Assembly (NCBI RefSeq): GCF_027270315.1
Contig: NZ_CP114413.1
Location: 1,860,001 to 1,924,000, forward strand
Direction of reading: 5' to 3'
Source of the DNA: Streptomyces cinnabarinus
GTDB lineage: Bacteria > Actinomycetota > Actinomycetes > Streptomycetales > Streptomycetaceae
DNA length: 64,000 bases
The position numbers were made by a program, and so were the translations under genes. Below are positions 42,984-50,800 of this stretch, piece by piece. The notes under the pieces were generated by a model. It was not told where the DNA came from. It worked only from the letters and a program-made list of their open reading frames with translations, and made no database searches. Position 1 is the stretch's first letter, and the number at the start of each line of letters is the position of its first letter.

Positions 42984-43829
42984 CTACAGCAGCGCGGCCC
43001 GCGGCCCGTCCGGCTGCTCCAGGCGCCGCTCCAGGATCGAGCGGGCGATCTCGGAGGACTCCTCGTCGGTGAGCCGACGGAAGCCGTCATCGGTGATCAC
43101 GGTGACGATCGGGTAGATCCGGCGGGCGACATCGGGACCCCCGGTCGCCGAGTCGTCGTCTGCCGCGTCGTACAGGGCCTGCACCACGAGGGTCGTGGCT
43201 TCGTCCTCGGTCAGGTCGCTACGGAACAGCTTCTTCATGGCACCGCGCGCGAAGATCGAACCGGAGCCGGTGGCGGCGTAGCCCTGCTCCTCGGAACGGC
43301 CGCCCGTGACGTCGTAGGAGAAGATGCGCCCCTTCTCACGGTCCACGTCGTACCCCGCGAAGAGCGGCACCACGGCCAGCCCCTGCATCGCCATGCCCAG
43401 GTTCGACCTGATCATGGTCGACAGCCGGTTGGCCTTGCCCTCCAGCGACAACTGAGCACCCTCGACCTTCTCGAAGTGCTCCAGCTCCAGCTGGAAGAGC
43501 TTCACCATCTCCACGGCGAGCCCCGCGGTACCGGCGATACCGACGGCCGAGTACTCATCGGCCGGGAACACCTTCTCGATGTCCCGCTGAGCGATGACAT
43601 TCCCCATGGTGGCCCGCCGGTCACCGGCGAGCACGACCCCGCCGGGGAACGTCACGGCCACGATGGTGGTGCCGTGCGGCGCCTCGATCACACCCTGCAC
43701 GGGCGGGAGTTGACGCTTGCCCGGCAGCATCTCGGGCTGATGCTCGGAGAGAAAGTCCATGAACGAGGACGACCCAGGCGTCAGGAAGGCAGCTGGTAGA
43801 CGCCCGGTGCTACGAGTGTTGGCTTCCAC
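42984..43829 (-). CDS. prcB: 20S proteasome beta subunit PrcB
   Basis: 281 aa from the GTG at 43829 (AAGGA 5 nt upstream); the longer frame to 43916 is not needed. A 53-residue propeptide (EANTRSTGRLPAAFLTPGSS ... VIEAPHG) precedes the catalytic Thr54 of the mature TTIVAVTFPGGVVLAGDRRA. Asp in AGDRRAT and the Lys-bearing strand complete the active site. The C-terminal RIYPIVTVITDDGFRRLTDE is standard. The 42 bp encoding PGGVVLAGDRRAT occur a second time 622 bp away in a disrupted endonuclease frame. The 5' end overlaps the intact HNH gene by 49 bp. Confidence 0.96.
   Translation of the reverse strand: MEANTRSTGRLPAAFLTPGSSSFMDFLSEHQPEMLPGKRQLPPVQGVIEAPHGTTIVAVTFPGGVVLAGDRRATMGNVIAQRDIEKVFPADEYSAVGIAGTAGLAVEMVKLFQLELEHFEKVEGAQLSLEGKANRLSTMIRSNLGMAMQGLAVVPLFAGYDVDREKGRIFSYDVTGGRSEEQGYAATGSGSIFARGAMKKLFRSDLTEDEATTLVVQALYDAADDDSATGGPDVARRIYPIVTVITDDGFRRLTDEESSEIARSILERRLEQPDGPRAALL
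43607..43648. repeat. 42-bp direct repeat, copy 1 (within prcB)
   Basis: Perfect 42-bp sequence identical to 44229-44270, same orientation. On the minus strand it encodes PGGVVLAGDRRAT, directly after the mature PrcB N-terminal strand. This is the parental copy because it lies within the conserved proteasome gene. Confidence 0.97.
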
Positions 43830-44194
43830 GCGTTTCCTTCCAAGTAAGCGGCGGCCCGGCGAACGGCGTCGGGATCGTCTCCCAACTTGCCGATGGCCGA
43901 ATTGCAGTTGAAGCACAGTACGCCACGGACCCTACCCGTCTTGTGGCAGTGATCCACATGTACGGCCGGAGCCTTCAGACAGATCACACAGAGCCCCATC
44001 TGAGAGGCGATCATCGCGTCACGCTCGGCTTCGGTGAGGCCGTAGTGGCGCTTCAGGTGACCCGCACGACCATCTGCCGCCCGGCACGCCTTGCAACCTG
44101 TCGAGAGTCCGTCCGAGGCCGTTGCGTTCCGGTGCCACTCGCTCCACGGCTTTACCTCGCCGCATTTCAGACAGAGCTTGTGCCCCTCGGACAC
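43781..44194 (-). CDS. HNH / recombination endonuclease VII-type nuclease between pup and prcB
   Basis: 137 aa from GTG 44194 with AAGG upstream. Zinc-ribbon-like pairs C8-x2-C11 and C34-x2-C37 are followed by the endonuclease VII core: YGLTEAERDAMIASQMGLCV with C69-x2-C72, HVDHCHKTGRVRGVLCFNCN (Asp81, His82, His84, C94-x2-C97, Asn98) and a C-terminal helix. Those are the zinc and metal/catalytic positions expected for this His-Me nuclease family. The last 16 codons and stop overlap the prcB start and Shine-Dalgarno (49-bp overlap). A small nuclease in a proteasome operon is unexpected. Free-standing homing-type nuclease is one possibility, and a recruited DNA-repair role linked to pupylation is another. 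Confidence 0.85.
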   Translation of the reverse strand: MSEGHKLCLKCGEVKPWSEWHRNATASDGLSTGCKACRAADGRAGHLKRHYGLTEAERDAMIASQMGLCVICLKAPAVHVDHCHKTGRVRGVLCFNCNSAIGKLGDDPDAVRRAAAYLEGNAWKPTLVAPGVYQLPS

Positions 44195-44379
44195 CTCGGC
44201 CTTGGGCCGAACCTTCCGACCGAGACTCTGGTGGCCCGCCGGTCACCGGCGAGCACGACCCCGCCGGGGAGGTTGGACCGCTTGCTAGCGAAGGCTGCGT
44301 GCGGCTTGTCCTCACCGCACCGCACACAGCGCTTCACACCCTCTCCATTTCCCAACTCGAACTCCCCCGTAGCCTTCAT
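44167..44379 (-). pseudogene. truncated second endonuclease VII-like gene fused to a prcB fragment
   Basis: Frame from ATG 44379, 8 bp after the pup stop. Codons 1-37 encode MKATGEFELGNGEGVKRCVR followed by CGEDKPHAAFASKRSNL. The CxxCGExKP ribbon there matches the intact neighbour's CLKCGEVKP. At codon 38 the frame switches into the 42-bp prcB copy (PGGVVLAGDRRAT, same frame as in prcB), then about 20 residues of unrelated coding to a stop at 44167. It lacks the HNH core and so cannot be a nuclease. Its placement right after pup suggests that it is what remains of an original operon member. Confidence 0.6.
44229..44270. repeat. 42-bp direct repeat, copy 2 (between pup and the HNH gene)
   Basis: Exact duplicate of 43607-43648, 622 bp away in the same orientation, keeping the prcB reading frame. 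It forms the junction between the truncated endonuclease frame and the leader of the intact HNH gene. Confidence 0.97.
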
Positions 44380-44387
44380 TTCGAAGG

Positions 44388-44606
44388 CTATTGGCCGCCC
44401 TTCTGAACGAATGATCGAACGAAGTCCTCGGCGTTCTCCTCCAAGACATCGTCGATTTCGTCCAGAACCGAGTCCACGTCGTCGCTCAGCTTCTCCTGTC
44501 GCTCCTTGAGGTCCTCGGAAGCCTGCGTCTCCGCTGCCTGCTCCTCGACCTCCTCGGTGGAGCGTGTGGCCTTCTGCTGTCCGCCGCCGGTGTCCTTGGT
44601 TGCCAT
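44388..44606 (-). CDS. pup: prokaryotic ubiquitin-like protein Pup
   Basis: 72 aa from ATG 44606 (GGTGAG upstream); the in-frame extension to 44636 is not needed. Lys/Gln/Glu-rich disordered N-terminus (ATKDTGGGQQKATRSTEEVE), a coiled-coil-forming helix with KERQEKLSDDVDSVLDEIDD that binds the ARC N-terminal coiled coil, and the C-terminus VQKGGQ. The final Gln must be deamidated to Glu by Dop before PafA can attach it to lysines. First gene of the pup-(HNH)-prcB-prcA unit. Confidence 0.97.
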   Translation of the reverse strand: MATKDTGGGQQKATRSTEEVEEQAAETQASEDLKERQEKLSDDVDSVLDEIDDVLEENAEDFVRSFVQKGGQ

Positions 44607-44700
44607 AACCCTCACCCCGCTCAGTTCGCCCGACATGGTCGCCAGGTCGACATTCCTGCCGATCGGTGATGATCAGACCCTACAAGCCCGGTCTGACATC

Positions 44701-44730
44701 GGCCCCGCACTTTCTCAACGTGCGGGGGCC
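44701..44730 (-). terminator. hairpin after dop
   Basis: GGCCCCGCAC pairs with GTGCGGGGGCC (one bulged base) across a 9-nt loop, 65 bp past the dop stop. Likely terminator of dop upstream of the pup promoter. Confidence 0.6.
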
Positions 44731-44794
44731 ACCTCGATGATTCCCGGGCGGCGGATTTTCCACTCTGCCCGGTACCCGGCCCCCGGATGCCCGC

Positions 44795-46306
44795 TCAGCC
44801 GCCGGACAGGACCCTGACCAGGTCTTCCGCGGTTCGGCAGCGGTCCAGGAGCTCCTTGACATGATTTCGCGTTCCGCGAAGCGGTTCGAGGGTTGGAACG
44901 CGCTGGAGGGAGTCCCGGCCCGGCAGATCGAAGATCACCGAGTCCCAGGACGCGGCCGCGACATCGTCGGCGTACTGCTCCAGGCAGCGGCCGCGGAAGT
45001 AGGCGCGGGTGTCCTCCGGTGGCTTCGTACGCGCCCGGTCGACGTCGGACTCCTCCAGGAGCCGCTTCATCCGTCCGCGGGCCACGAGACGGTTGTACAG
45101 GCCCTTCTCGGCGCGTACGTCGGCGTACTGGAGGTCCACCAGGTGCAGCCGGGCGGCGTCCCAGTCGAGGCCGTCGCGGCGCCGGTAGCCCTCCATCAGC
45201 TCTCGCTTGGCGACCCAGTCCAGCTCGCCGGCCAGGCTCATGGGGTCGTTCTCCAGGCGGTTGAGGGTGTCCTCCCACCTGGTCAGGACGTCCTTGGTCT
45301 GTTCGTCGGCGTCGGCGCCGAAGCGTTCCTCGACGTACTTGCGGGACAGCTCGAAGTACTCCATCTGGAGCTGGACCGCGGTGAGTGTCCGGCCGCTGCG
45401 GAGCGTGACCAGGCGCTTGAGGGTCGGGTCGTGGGAGACCTGGTGCAAGGTGCGGACGGGCTGGTCCACGGCCAGGTCCACGGCGATGAAGCCGTCTTCG
45501 ATCATGGACAGCACCAGGGCTGTCGTGCCCAGTTTGAGGTACGTCGAGATCTCGGAGAGGTTGGCGTCGCCGATGATCACGTGCAGTCGGCGGTACTTCT
45601 CCGCGTCGGCGTGCGGTTCGTCGCGGGTGTTGATGATGGGGCGCTTGAGGGTGGTCTCCAGGCCGACCTCGACCTCGAAGTAGTCCGCCCGCTGGCTGAG
45701 CTGGAAGCCGTGCTCATGGCCGTCCTGGCCGATGCCGACGCGGCCCGCTCCGGCGAAGACCTGGCGGGAGACGAAGAAGGGCGTGAGGTGGCGCACGATG
45801 TCCGAGAACGGGGTCTCCCGCTTCATCAGGTAGTTCTCGTGCGTGCCGTAGGAGGCGCCCTTGTTGTCGGTGTTGTTCTTGTAGAGGTGGATCGGCTGGG
45901 CGCCGGGGAGCTGGGCGGCGCGTTCCGCCGCCTCGGCCATGATCCGCTCGCCGGCCTTGTCCCACAGGACGGCGTCCCGGGGGTTGGTGACCTCGGGGGC
46001 GCTGTATTCGGGGTGGGCGTGGTCGACGTACAGCCGCGCGCCGTTGGTGAGGATGACGTTGGCGAGGCCGATGTCCTCGTCGGTGAGCTGGCTGGAGTCG
46101 GCGGCCTCGCGGGCGAGGTCGAAGCCTCGCGCGTCCCGCAGCGGGTTCTCCTCCTCGAAGTCCCAGCGGGCCCGCCGGGCCCGGTGCATCGCCGCCGCGT
46201 AGGCGTTGACGATCTGGGATGAGGTGAGCATGGCATTGGCGTTGGGATGACCGGGGACGGAGATCCCGTACTCCGTCTCGATACCCATTACTCGCCGTAC
46301 GGTCAT
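44795..46306 (-). CDS. dop: Pup deamidase/depupylase Dop
   Basis: 503 aa. Same fold as PafA: MGIETEYGISVPGHPNANAM, DHAHPEYSAPEVTNPRDAVL, LYKNNTDNKGASYGTHENYL, RPIINTRDEPHADAEKYRRL, HVIIGDANLSEISTYLKLGT. An insertion of about 40 residues after the first strand (RARWDFEEENPLRDARGFDL plus neighbouring residues) is the Dop loop, absent from PafA and diagnostic for the deamidase. It converts the Pup C-terminal Gln to Glu and also removes Pup from substrates. It lies downstream of arc, with a terminator-like hairpin between the two genes. Confidence 0.96.
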   Translation of the reverse strand: MTVRRVMGIETEYGISVPGHPNANAMLTSSQIVNAYAAAMHRARRARWDFEEENPLRDARGFDLAREAADSSQLTDEDIGLANVILTNGARLYVDHAHPEYSAPEVTNPRDAVLWDKAGERIMAEAAERAAQLPGAQPIHLYKNNTDNKGASYGTHENYLMKRETPFSDIVRHLTPFFVSRQVFAGAGRVGIGQDGHEHGFQLSQRADYFEVEVGLETTLKRPIINTRDEPHADAEKYRRLHVIIGDANLSEISTYLKLGTTALVLSMIEDGFIAVDLAVDQPVRTLHQVSHDPTLKRLVTLRSGRTLTAVQLQMEYFELSRKYVEERFGADADEQTKDVLTRWEDTLNRLENDPMSLAGELDWVAKRELMEGYRRRDGLDWDAARLHLVDLQYADVRAEKGLYNRLVARGRMKRLLEESDVDRARTKPPEDTRAYFRGRCLEQYADDVAAASWDSVIFDLPGRDSLQRVPTLEPLRGTRNHVKELLDRCRTAEDLVRVLSGG

Positions 46307-46496
46307 GCGGCCCTCCTTGCCCGGCGGCGCCCTCGGTCGGGGGCGGCGCTCAAGTACCGCTGGCGCTCCGGTGCGTGTGCGGTGCCCGTCCCCGCACTGC
46401 GCGACTCGGCGGTACGGAAGAGCCTAGAACGCCTTTGCGCTGGTGGGGAGATCATTTGCGTCTTTGCCTTGGTCCGGTCGTCGGCGCAAAAACAGT

Positions 46497-46531
46497 CGGC
46501 TGCGGGTACCCGCTGAGGGCACCCGCAGCCG
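46497..46531 (-). terminator. terminator of arc with T-tract
   Basis: 11-bp stem CGGCTGCGGGT/ACCCGCAGCCG with an inner CCC/GGG extension, starting 9 bp after the arc stop. On the minus strand it is followed by ACTGTTTTTGCGCC. Confidence 0.8.
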
Positions 46532-46540
46532 CCCTGGCTT

Positions 46541-48307
46541 TTACAGGTACTGACCGGTGTTCGCCACCGTGTCGATGGAGCGTCCGGTGTCGGCGCCCTG
46601 CTTTCCGGTGATCAGGGTGCGGATGTACACGATCCGCTCGCCCTTCTTTCCGGAGATCCGGGCCCAGTCGTCCGGGTTGGTGGTGTTCGGCAGGTCCTCG
46701 TTCTCCTTGAACTCGTCCACGCAAGCCTGGAGGAGGTGGGAGACGCGCAGGCCCTTCTGGTTGTGCTCCAGGAAGTCCTTGATCGCCATTTTCTTGGCGC
46801 GCCCGACGATGTTCTCGATCATGGCGCCGGAGTTGAAGTCCTTGAAATAGAGGACTTCCTTGTCTCCATTGGCGTAGGTGACTTCCAGGAAGCGGTTCTC
46901 CTCGGATTCGGCGTACATCTGCTCCACCGCGGTCTGGATCATGCCCTGGACCGTGGAGCCCTTGTCGCCGCCGTGCTCACCGACGTCCTCGGGGTGGAGG
47001 GGGAGGCGTTCGGTGAGGTACTTGCCGAAGATGTCCTTGGCGGCCTCGGCGTCGGGACGCTCGATCTTGATCTTCACGTCCAGGCGGCCGGGGCGCAGGA
47101 TGGCGGGGTCGATCATGTCCTCGCGGTTGGAGGCGCCGATCACGACCACGTTCTGCAGGCCCTCCACACCGTCGATCTCGGCGAGCAGCTGGGGGACGAT
47201 GGTGTTCTCCACGTCCGAGCTGACACCGGAGCCGCGGGTGCGGAAGAGGGACTCCATCTCGTCGAAGAAGACGATGACGGGGGTGCCCTCGGATGCCTTC
47301 TCCCGTGCACGCTGGAAGACGAGGCGGATCTGCCGCTCGGTCTCGCCGACGTACTTGTTGAGGAGTTCGGGGCCCTTGATGTTGAGGAAGAAGCTCTTGC
47401 CCTGGGCCTGGCCGGTGACCTCGGCGACCTTCTTGGCCAGCGAGTTGGCGACGGCCTTGGCGATGAGCGTCTTGCCGCATCCGGGCGGGCCGTAGAGCAG
47501 GACGCCCTTGGGCGGCCGCAGTTCGTGCTCCTTGAACAGGTCCGGGTAGAGGTACGGGAGCTCGACGGCGTCGCGGATCATCTCGATCTGGTTGCCCAGG
47601 CCGCCGATCTGCTCGTAGCCGATGTCCGGGACCTCTTCGAGGACGAGTTCCTCGACCTCGCTCTTGGGCACGATCTCGTAGACGTAGCCGGAGCGGGGTT
47701 CGAGCAGCAGGGCGTCGCCGGGGCGGATGGTCACGCCCAGCAGCGGCTCGGCGAGCCGCACCACCCGCTCCTCGTCGGTGTGCCCGAGCACCAGGGCGCG
47801 TTCGCCGTCCTCCAGGATCTCCTTGAGGGTGACGATGTCGCCGACGCGCTCGAATTCCATGGCCTCGACCACGTTGAGCGCTTCGTTGAGCATGAGTTCC
47901 TGGCCGCGGCGCAGGTCGTCGAGTTCGACGCTGGGGCTGACGTTCACGCGGAGTTTGCGTCCTCCGGTGAAGATGTCGGCGGTGCCGTCCTCGTTCGCCT
48001 GGAGGAAGACACCGAAGCCGGCCGGCGGCTGTGCGAGCCGGTCGACTTCTTCCTTGAGGGCCACGATCTGGTCGCGGGCCTCACGGAGCGTGTTCGCGAG
48101 TCGCTCGTTCTGGGCGGACACTCCGGCCAGGTTGGTCTGCAGCTCGACGATCCGCTCTTCGAGAATCCTCGTGTGTCGCGGAGAGTCGGCGAGCTTACGT
48201 CGCAGGACGGCGATCTCCTGCTCAAGGTAGGCGATCTGTCCGGCAGGGTCTTCGGACCCTCGTCCCGGGCGGATGCCGCGGTTCATGTCGTCGTCGTGGG
48301 CTGCCAC
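46541..48307 (-). CDS. arc: proteasome-associated AAA+ ATPase ARC (Mpa)
   Basis: 588 aa from the GTG at 48307, with GGAGGAGG 8 nt upstream; a start 6 codons earlier is not supported. N-terminal coiled coil (about residues 20-92, heptads in QIAYLEQEIAVLRRKLADSP) binds Pup. Two OB folds follow (about 95-225), then a AAA domain with Walker A GPPGCGKT (273-280), Walker B VIVFFDEMES (349-350 DE), and SNREDMIDPAILRPGRLDVK for the sensor/Arg-finger region. The C-terminus ends DTVANTGQYL, the Gln-Tyr-Leu tail that docks on the PrcA ring. It unfolds pupylated proteins for degradation. Confidence 0.96.
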   Translation of the reverse strand: MAAHDDDMNRGIRPGRGSEDPAGQIAYLEQEIAVLRRKLADSPRHTRILEERIVELQTNLAGVSAQNERLANTLREARDQIVALKEEVDRLAQPPAGFGVFLQANEDGTADIFTGGRKLRVNVSPSVELDDLRRGQELMLNEALNVVEAMEFERVGDIVTLKEILEDGERALVLGHTDEERVVRLAEPLLGVTIRPGDALLLEPRSGYVYEIVPKSEVEELVLEEVPDIGYEQIGGLGNQIEMIRDAVELPYLYPDLFKEHELRPPKGVLLYGPPGCGKTLIAKAVANSLAKKVAEVTGQAQGKSFFLNIKGPELLNKYVGETERQIRLVFQRAREKASEGTPVIVFFDEMESLFRTRGSGVSSDVENTIVPQLLAEIDGVEGLQNVVVIGASNREDMIDPAILRPGRLDVKIKIERPDAEAAKDIFGKYLTERLPLHPEDVGEHGGDKGSTVQGMIQTAVEQMYAESEENRFLEVTYANGDKEVLYFKDFNSGAMIENIVGRAKKMAIKDFLEHNQKGLRVSHLLQACVDEFKENEDLPNTTNPDDWARISGKKGERIVYIRTLITGKQGADTGRSIDTVANTGQYL

Positions 48308-48734
48308 GGTCCTCACCTCCTCCAAGGGGAGCTGGACGCTTCCAGACCCTACCTGGGTGGGTGTCGATTGAAACCCCTAGATCACAAAGACTGTCAAGGT
48401 GTGTCGTCAGCCACACCTCGCACCCTTCCGTACGCCGTGTGGATACCCACTCAACGCGTTTCAGAAGCGGCCTGTTCCTGGCCGGAGTGGTCAAACACCG
48501 TCACTTTTGGCCGGAGTTGCAGCTGACGGGAGGGTGTTGGCCGGTCAGGAGCAGGCATCGGAACCGTCGCGTCCGCACTCTGCTGTCATGACGCTGAGGT
48601 TCCGGTCACACACTGTGCGTTCTGGTGGTGGAGCCTCACTCGCGGCCGGGAGGAGTCCCCGTCGGCCTCGGGTGGAACGTCGGCGGAGGTAGGGTCGAGG
48701 AAAGATCGCTCGACACGGGAGGACGGCAGGAGAG
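48308..48734. promoter_or_regulatory. divergent promoter region between arc and the ferredoxin gene, with three TGGCCGG repeats
   Basis: 427 bp without a gene. On the minus strand a TTGACA (48397-48392) could be a -35 element for arc, though no good -10 follows. TGGCCGG recurs at 48479, 48508 and 48538, spaced 29 and 30 bp; the first two extend to TGGCCGGAGT. The even, roughly three-turn spacing suggests a multi-site operator. Confidence 0.4.
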
Positions 48735-49037
48735 ATGAGCGTGCAGGAGGAGGCCGCGGTCGGCGAGGCGCTGGAGGTCTGGATCGATCAGGACCTCTGC
48801 ACCGGCGACGGCATCTGCGTCCAGTACGCCCCCGAGGTGTTCGAGCTGGACATCGACGGGCTCGCCTACGTCAAGAGCGCGGACGACGAGCTGCTTCAGG
48901 ACAAGGGCGCCACGACCCGGGTGCCGCTGCCGCTGCTCACCGATGTCGTGGACTCGGCGAAGGAGTGCCCCGGCGAGTGCATCCATGTGCGCCGGGTCGC
49001 GGACCGGGTCGAGGTGTACGGGCCCGACGCGCAGTGA
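48735..49037 (+). CDS. ferredoxin ([3Fe-4S]/[4Fe-4S] single-cluster type)
   Basis: 100 aa from ATG 48735 (GGCAGGAGAG upstream). Cluster ligands: WIDQDLCTGDGICVQYAPEV gives Cys-x5-Cys, with Asp-Gly where a fourth ligand would be, and KECPGECIHV supplies the distal Cys-Pro. This is the small P450-partner ferredoxin pattern, but with an acidic N-terminal extension of about 15 residues, a longer middle segment (SADDELLQDKGATTRVPLPL) and a second Cys after CPGE. Electron donor to an unknown partner; the only P450 in the window lies 24 kb away. Divergent from arc. Confidence 0.9.
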   Translation: MSVQEEAAVGEALEVWIDQDLCTGDGICVQYAPEVFELDIDGLAYVKSADDELLQDKGATTRVPLPLLTDVVDSAKECPGECIHVRRVADRVEVYGPDAQ

Positions 49038-49058
49038 CGCGCCGGGCGCGGAGGGTCG

Positions 49059-49631
49059 TCAGACGCTGCGCGCCCCGGCGGGCGTGGAGCGGACGAACGC
49101 GCCGTTGTCCCACGCCCACTTCGCGCGGTCGGTGACGTCGGGGCAGCAACTGGGCACGTCGGACGACGAGTAGCCGAGCAGGGTCGCCGCCACGACCCCG
49201 TCGCGTACCGCGAACTCGCTGACGGTCTGCCGGTCCTTGGGGTCGACGAGGGTCGCCACCACCCGGGGGCGCTCGGTGTCCGCCCCGCGCGTGAGGACGT
49301 ACACGCCGTCCGGCGGGGTGCCCATGGGGGCGTCGCAGTGCACGACGGCCACCGTCTCGGGGCGGCCGTCGCCATCGAGGTCCCCCGATGCCTTCTTGAC
49401 CACGATCGCCTTCACCGGGCCGCATTCGAGCGGGAAGTCGACGTCCTCGGGATCGGGCGCGAGGGCCGCCGTAGCGGTCTTCGACTCCGGGCCCGCCTGG
49501 GCCGCGGTGGCGGAGTGCGGTTGCAGGACCGAGGAGAGCGCCACGACTCCGGCCACCGCGGTGGCCGTCGCGACCCAGTGGATCGGACGGGTGTGCGTGT
49601 GTGCCAGTTCCGGGACGGCGGATTGCTGCAC
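49059..49631 (-). CDS. exported protein of unknown function
   Basis: About 190 aa from GTG 49631 with AGGAG 9 nt upstream; the frame extends to 49685 without better support. A hydrophobic segment (HWVATATAVAGVVALSSVLQ) ends in an Ala-rich cleavage-like site (HSATAAQA). The mature part has DFPLECGPVKAIVVKKASGD, then DLDGDGRPETVAVVHCDAPM, which resembles the calcium-binding loop of an FG-GAP/VCBS repeat. It ends with a Cys-Cys pair (SSDVPSCCPDVTDRAKWAWD). Probably secreted with disulfides. Convergent with the ferredoxin gene, leaving a 21-bp gap. Confidence 0.75.
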   Translation of the reverse strand: MQQSAVPELAHTHTRPIHWVATATAVAGVVALSSVLQPHSATAAQAGPESKTATAALAPDPEDVDFPLECGPVKAIVVKKASGDLDGDGRPETVAVVHCDAPMGTPPDGVYVLTRGADTERPRVVATLVDPKDRQTVSEFAVRDGVVAATLLGYSSSDVPSCCPDVTDRAKWAWDNGAFVRSTPAGARSV

Positions 49632-49768
49632 TAGGAGTGTCTCCTGTGAGGGCTGTGCCGGTGGGGGTGCCAGGCATCGTGCCACACGTCACACCCGGGG
49701 GGAACGGCGGGGGTGTGCAGTTCCGGTGCCGAAGTGGACGCGGTCGGGTGGCACGCCGTCAGCGGAAA

Positions 49769-49818
49769 GGCGCTGTGGCCGAGTTCCCGGTCGTCCCGGG
49801 GAACTCGGCCACAGCGCC
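49769..49818 (-). terminator. terminator of the tRNA methyltransferase gene
   Basis: Perfect 20-bp stem (49769-49788 with 49799-49818) and a 10-nt loop, 29 bp past the stop at 49847. It is the longest perfect stem I found in the window. Confidence 0.8.
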
Positions 49819-49846
49819 GTTGCGTTGTACGCGGCAGGAGACCGCC

Positions 49847-50749
49847 TCAGCGGCCGGAGCCGCCGTCGGCGTTCGGGCCCGCGTAGTCCTCGCCGTAGGC
49901 GCCCTTGGCGGGGCGGCGGCGGCGCATGGGCGGCTCCACGCCGTCCGCGAGGCGGCGGGCGGTGAGCAGGAAGCCGGTGTGGCCGATCATCCGGTGGTCC
50001 GGGCGGACCGCCAGACCCTCGATGTGCCAGTTGCGGATCATCGACTCCCAGGCGGTCGGCTCGTTGAAGCAGCCGATCTCACGGATGGACTCCACGGTCC
50101 GGGCGAGCTGGGTGGTGGTGGCGACGTAGCAGCACAGGATGCCGCCCGGCACGAGCGCCTTGGAGACGGCCTCCAGGCACTCCCAGGGGGCGAGCATGTC
50201 GAGGATGACGCGGTCGACGTCGGTGTCGGACAGGTTGTCCTGGAGGTCGCCGACGGTGAGCTGCCAGGCGGGGTGCGGGCCGCCGAAGTAGCGCTCCACG
50301 TTCTGCTGGGCGATCTCCGCGAAGTCCTCGCGGCGCTCGTAGGAGTGCAGCATGCCCTGGTCGCCGATGGCGCGCAGCAGGAAGCTGCTGAGCGAGCCGG
50401 AGCCGACGCCGGCTTCGACGACGCGCGCGCCGGGGAAGATGTCGGCGAAGGCGAGGATCTGCCCCGCGTCCTTCGGGTACACGACGGCTGCCCCGCGGGG
50501 CATGGACAGGACGTAGTCGGGGAGCAGGGGGCGCAGCGCGAGATAGGCGACGTTCCCAGTGGTGCGGACAACGCTGCCCTCGGGAGCGCCGATCAGTTCG
50601 TCGTGCGGGAAGGAACCCTTGTGGGTGTGGAAGTTCTTCCCGGCTTCGAGCGTGAACGTGTAGTGGCGGCCCTTGGGATCGGTCAGCTGAACCTGGTCCC
50701 CGACCTTGAAGGGCCCGCGCCTGCGGGCGGCACCGGTCGGTTCGGACAT
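49847..50749 (-). CDS. trmI: tRNA (adenine-58-N1)-methyltransferase TrmI
   Basis: 300 aa. N-terminal beta domain (RRRGPFKVGDQVQLTDPKGR, HTHKGSFPHDELIGAPEGSV), then a class I methyltransferase: SAM loop VVEAGVGSGSLSSFLLRAIG, YERREDFAEIAQQNVERYFG, and the motif IV stretch DRVILDMLAPWECLEAVSKA. This layout is the bacterial/archaeal TrmI, which makes m1A58 in the T-loop of tRNAs as a tetramer. In actinobacteria it commonly neighbours the proteasome genes, as it does here. A basic C-terminus (MRRRRPAKGAYGEDYAG) is lineage-specific. Confidence 0.93.
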   Translation of the reverse strand: MSEPTGAARRRGPFKVGDQVQLTDPKGRHYTFTLEAGKNFHTHKGSFPHDELIGAPEGSVVRTTGNVAYLALRPLLPDYVLSMPRGAAVVYPKDAGQILAFADIFPGARVVEAGVGSGSLSSFLLRAIGDQGMLHSYERREDFAEIAQQNVERYFGGPHPAWQLTVGDLQDNLSDTDVDRVILDMLAPWECLEAVSKALVPGGILCCYVATTTQLARTVESIREIGCFNEPTAWESMIRNWHIEGLAVRPDHRMIGHTGFLLTARRLADGVEPPMRRRRPAKGAYGEDYAGPNADGGSGR

Positions 50750-50800
50750 GTGAACAGCCTACCGGGGTTTGGGGAGGCCGCCGACCACGGCCGCCGGTCG

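Noticed and set aside
43829..43916. Longer N-terminus for PrcB
   Set aside because: The GTG at 43829 has a good Shine-Dalgarno and gives the normal 53-residue propeptide; the extra residues are Arg/Ser-rich antisense-like sequence within the nuclease gene.
43607..44270. Insertion sequence or transposon explaining the 42-bp direct repeat
   Set aside because: The repeat is far longer than a target-site duplication, no terminal inverted repeats or transposase are present, and one copy is an essential part of prcB.
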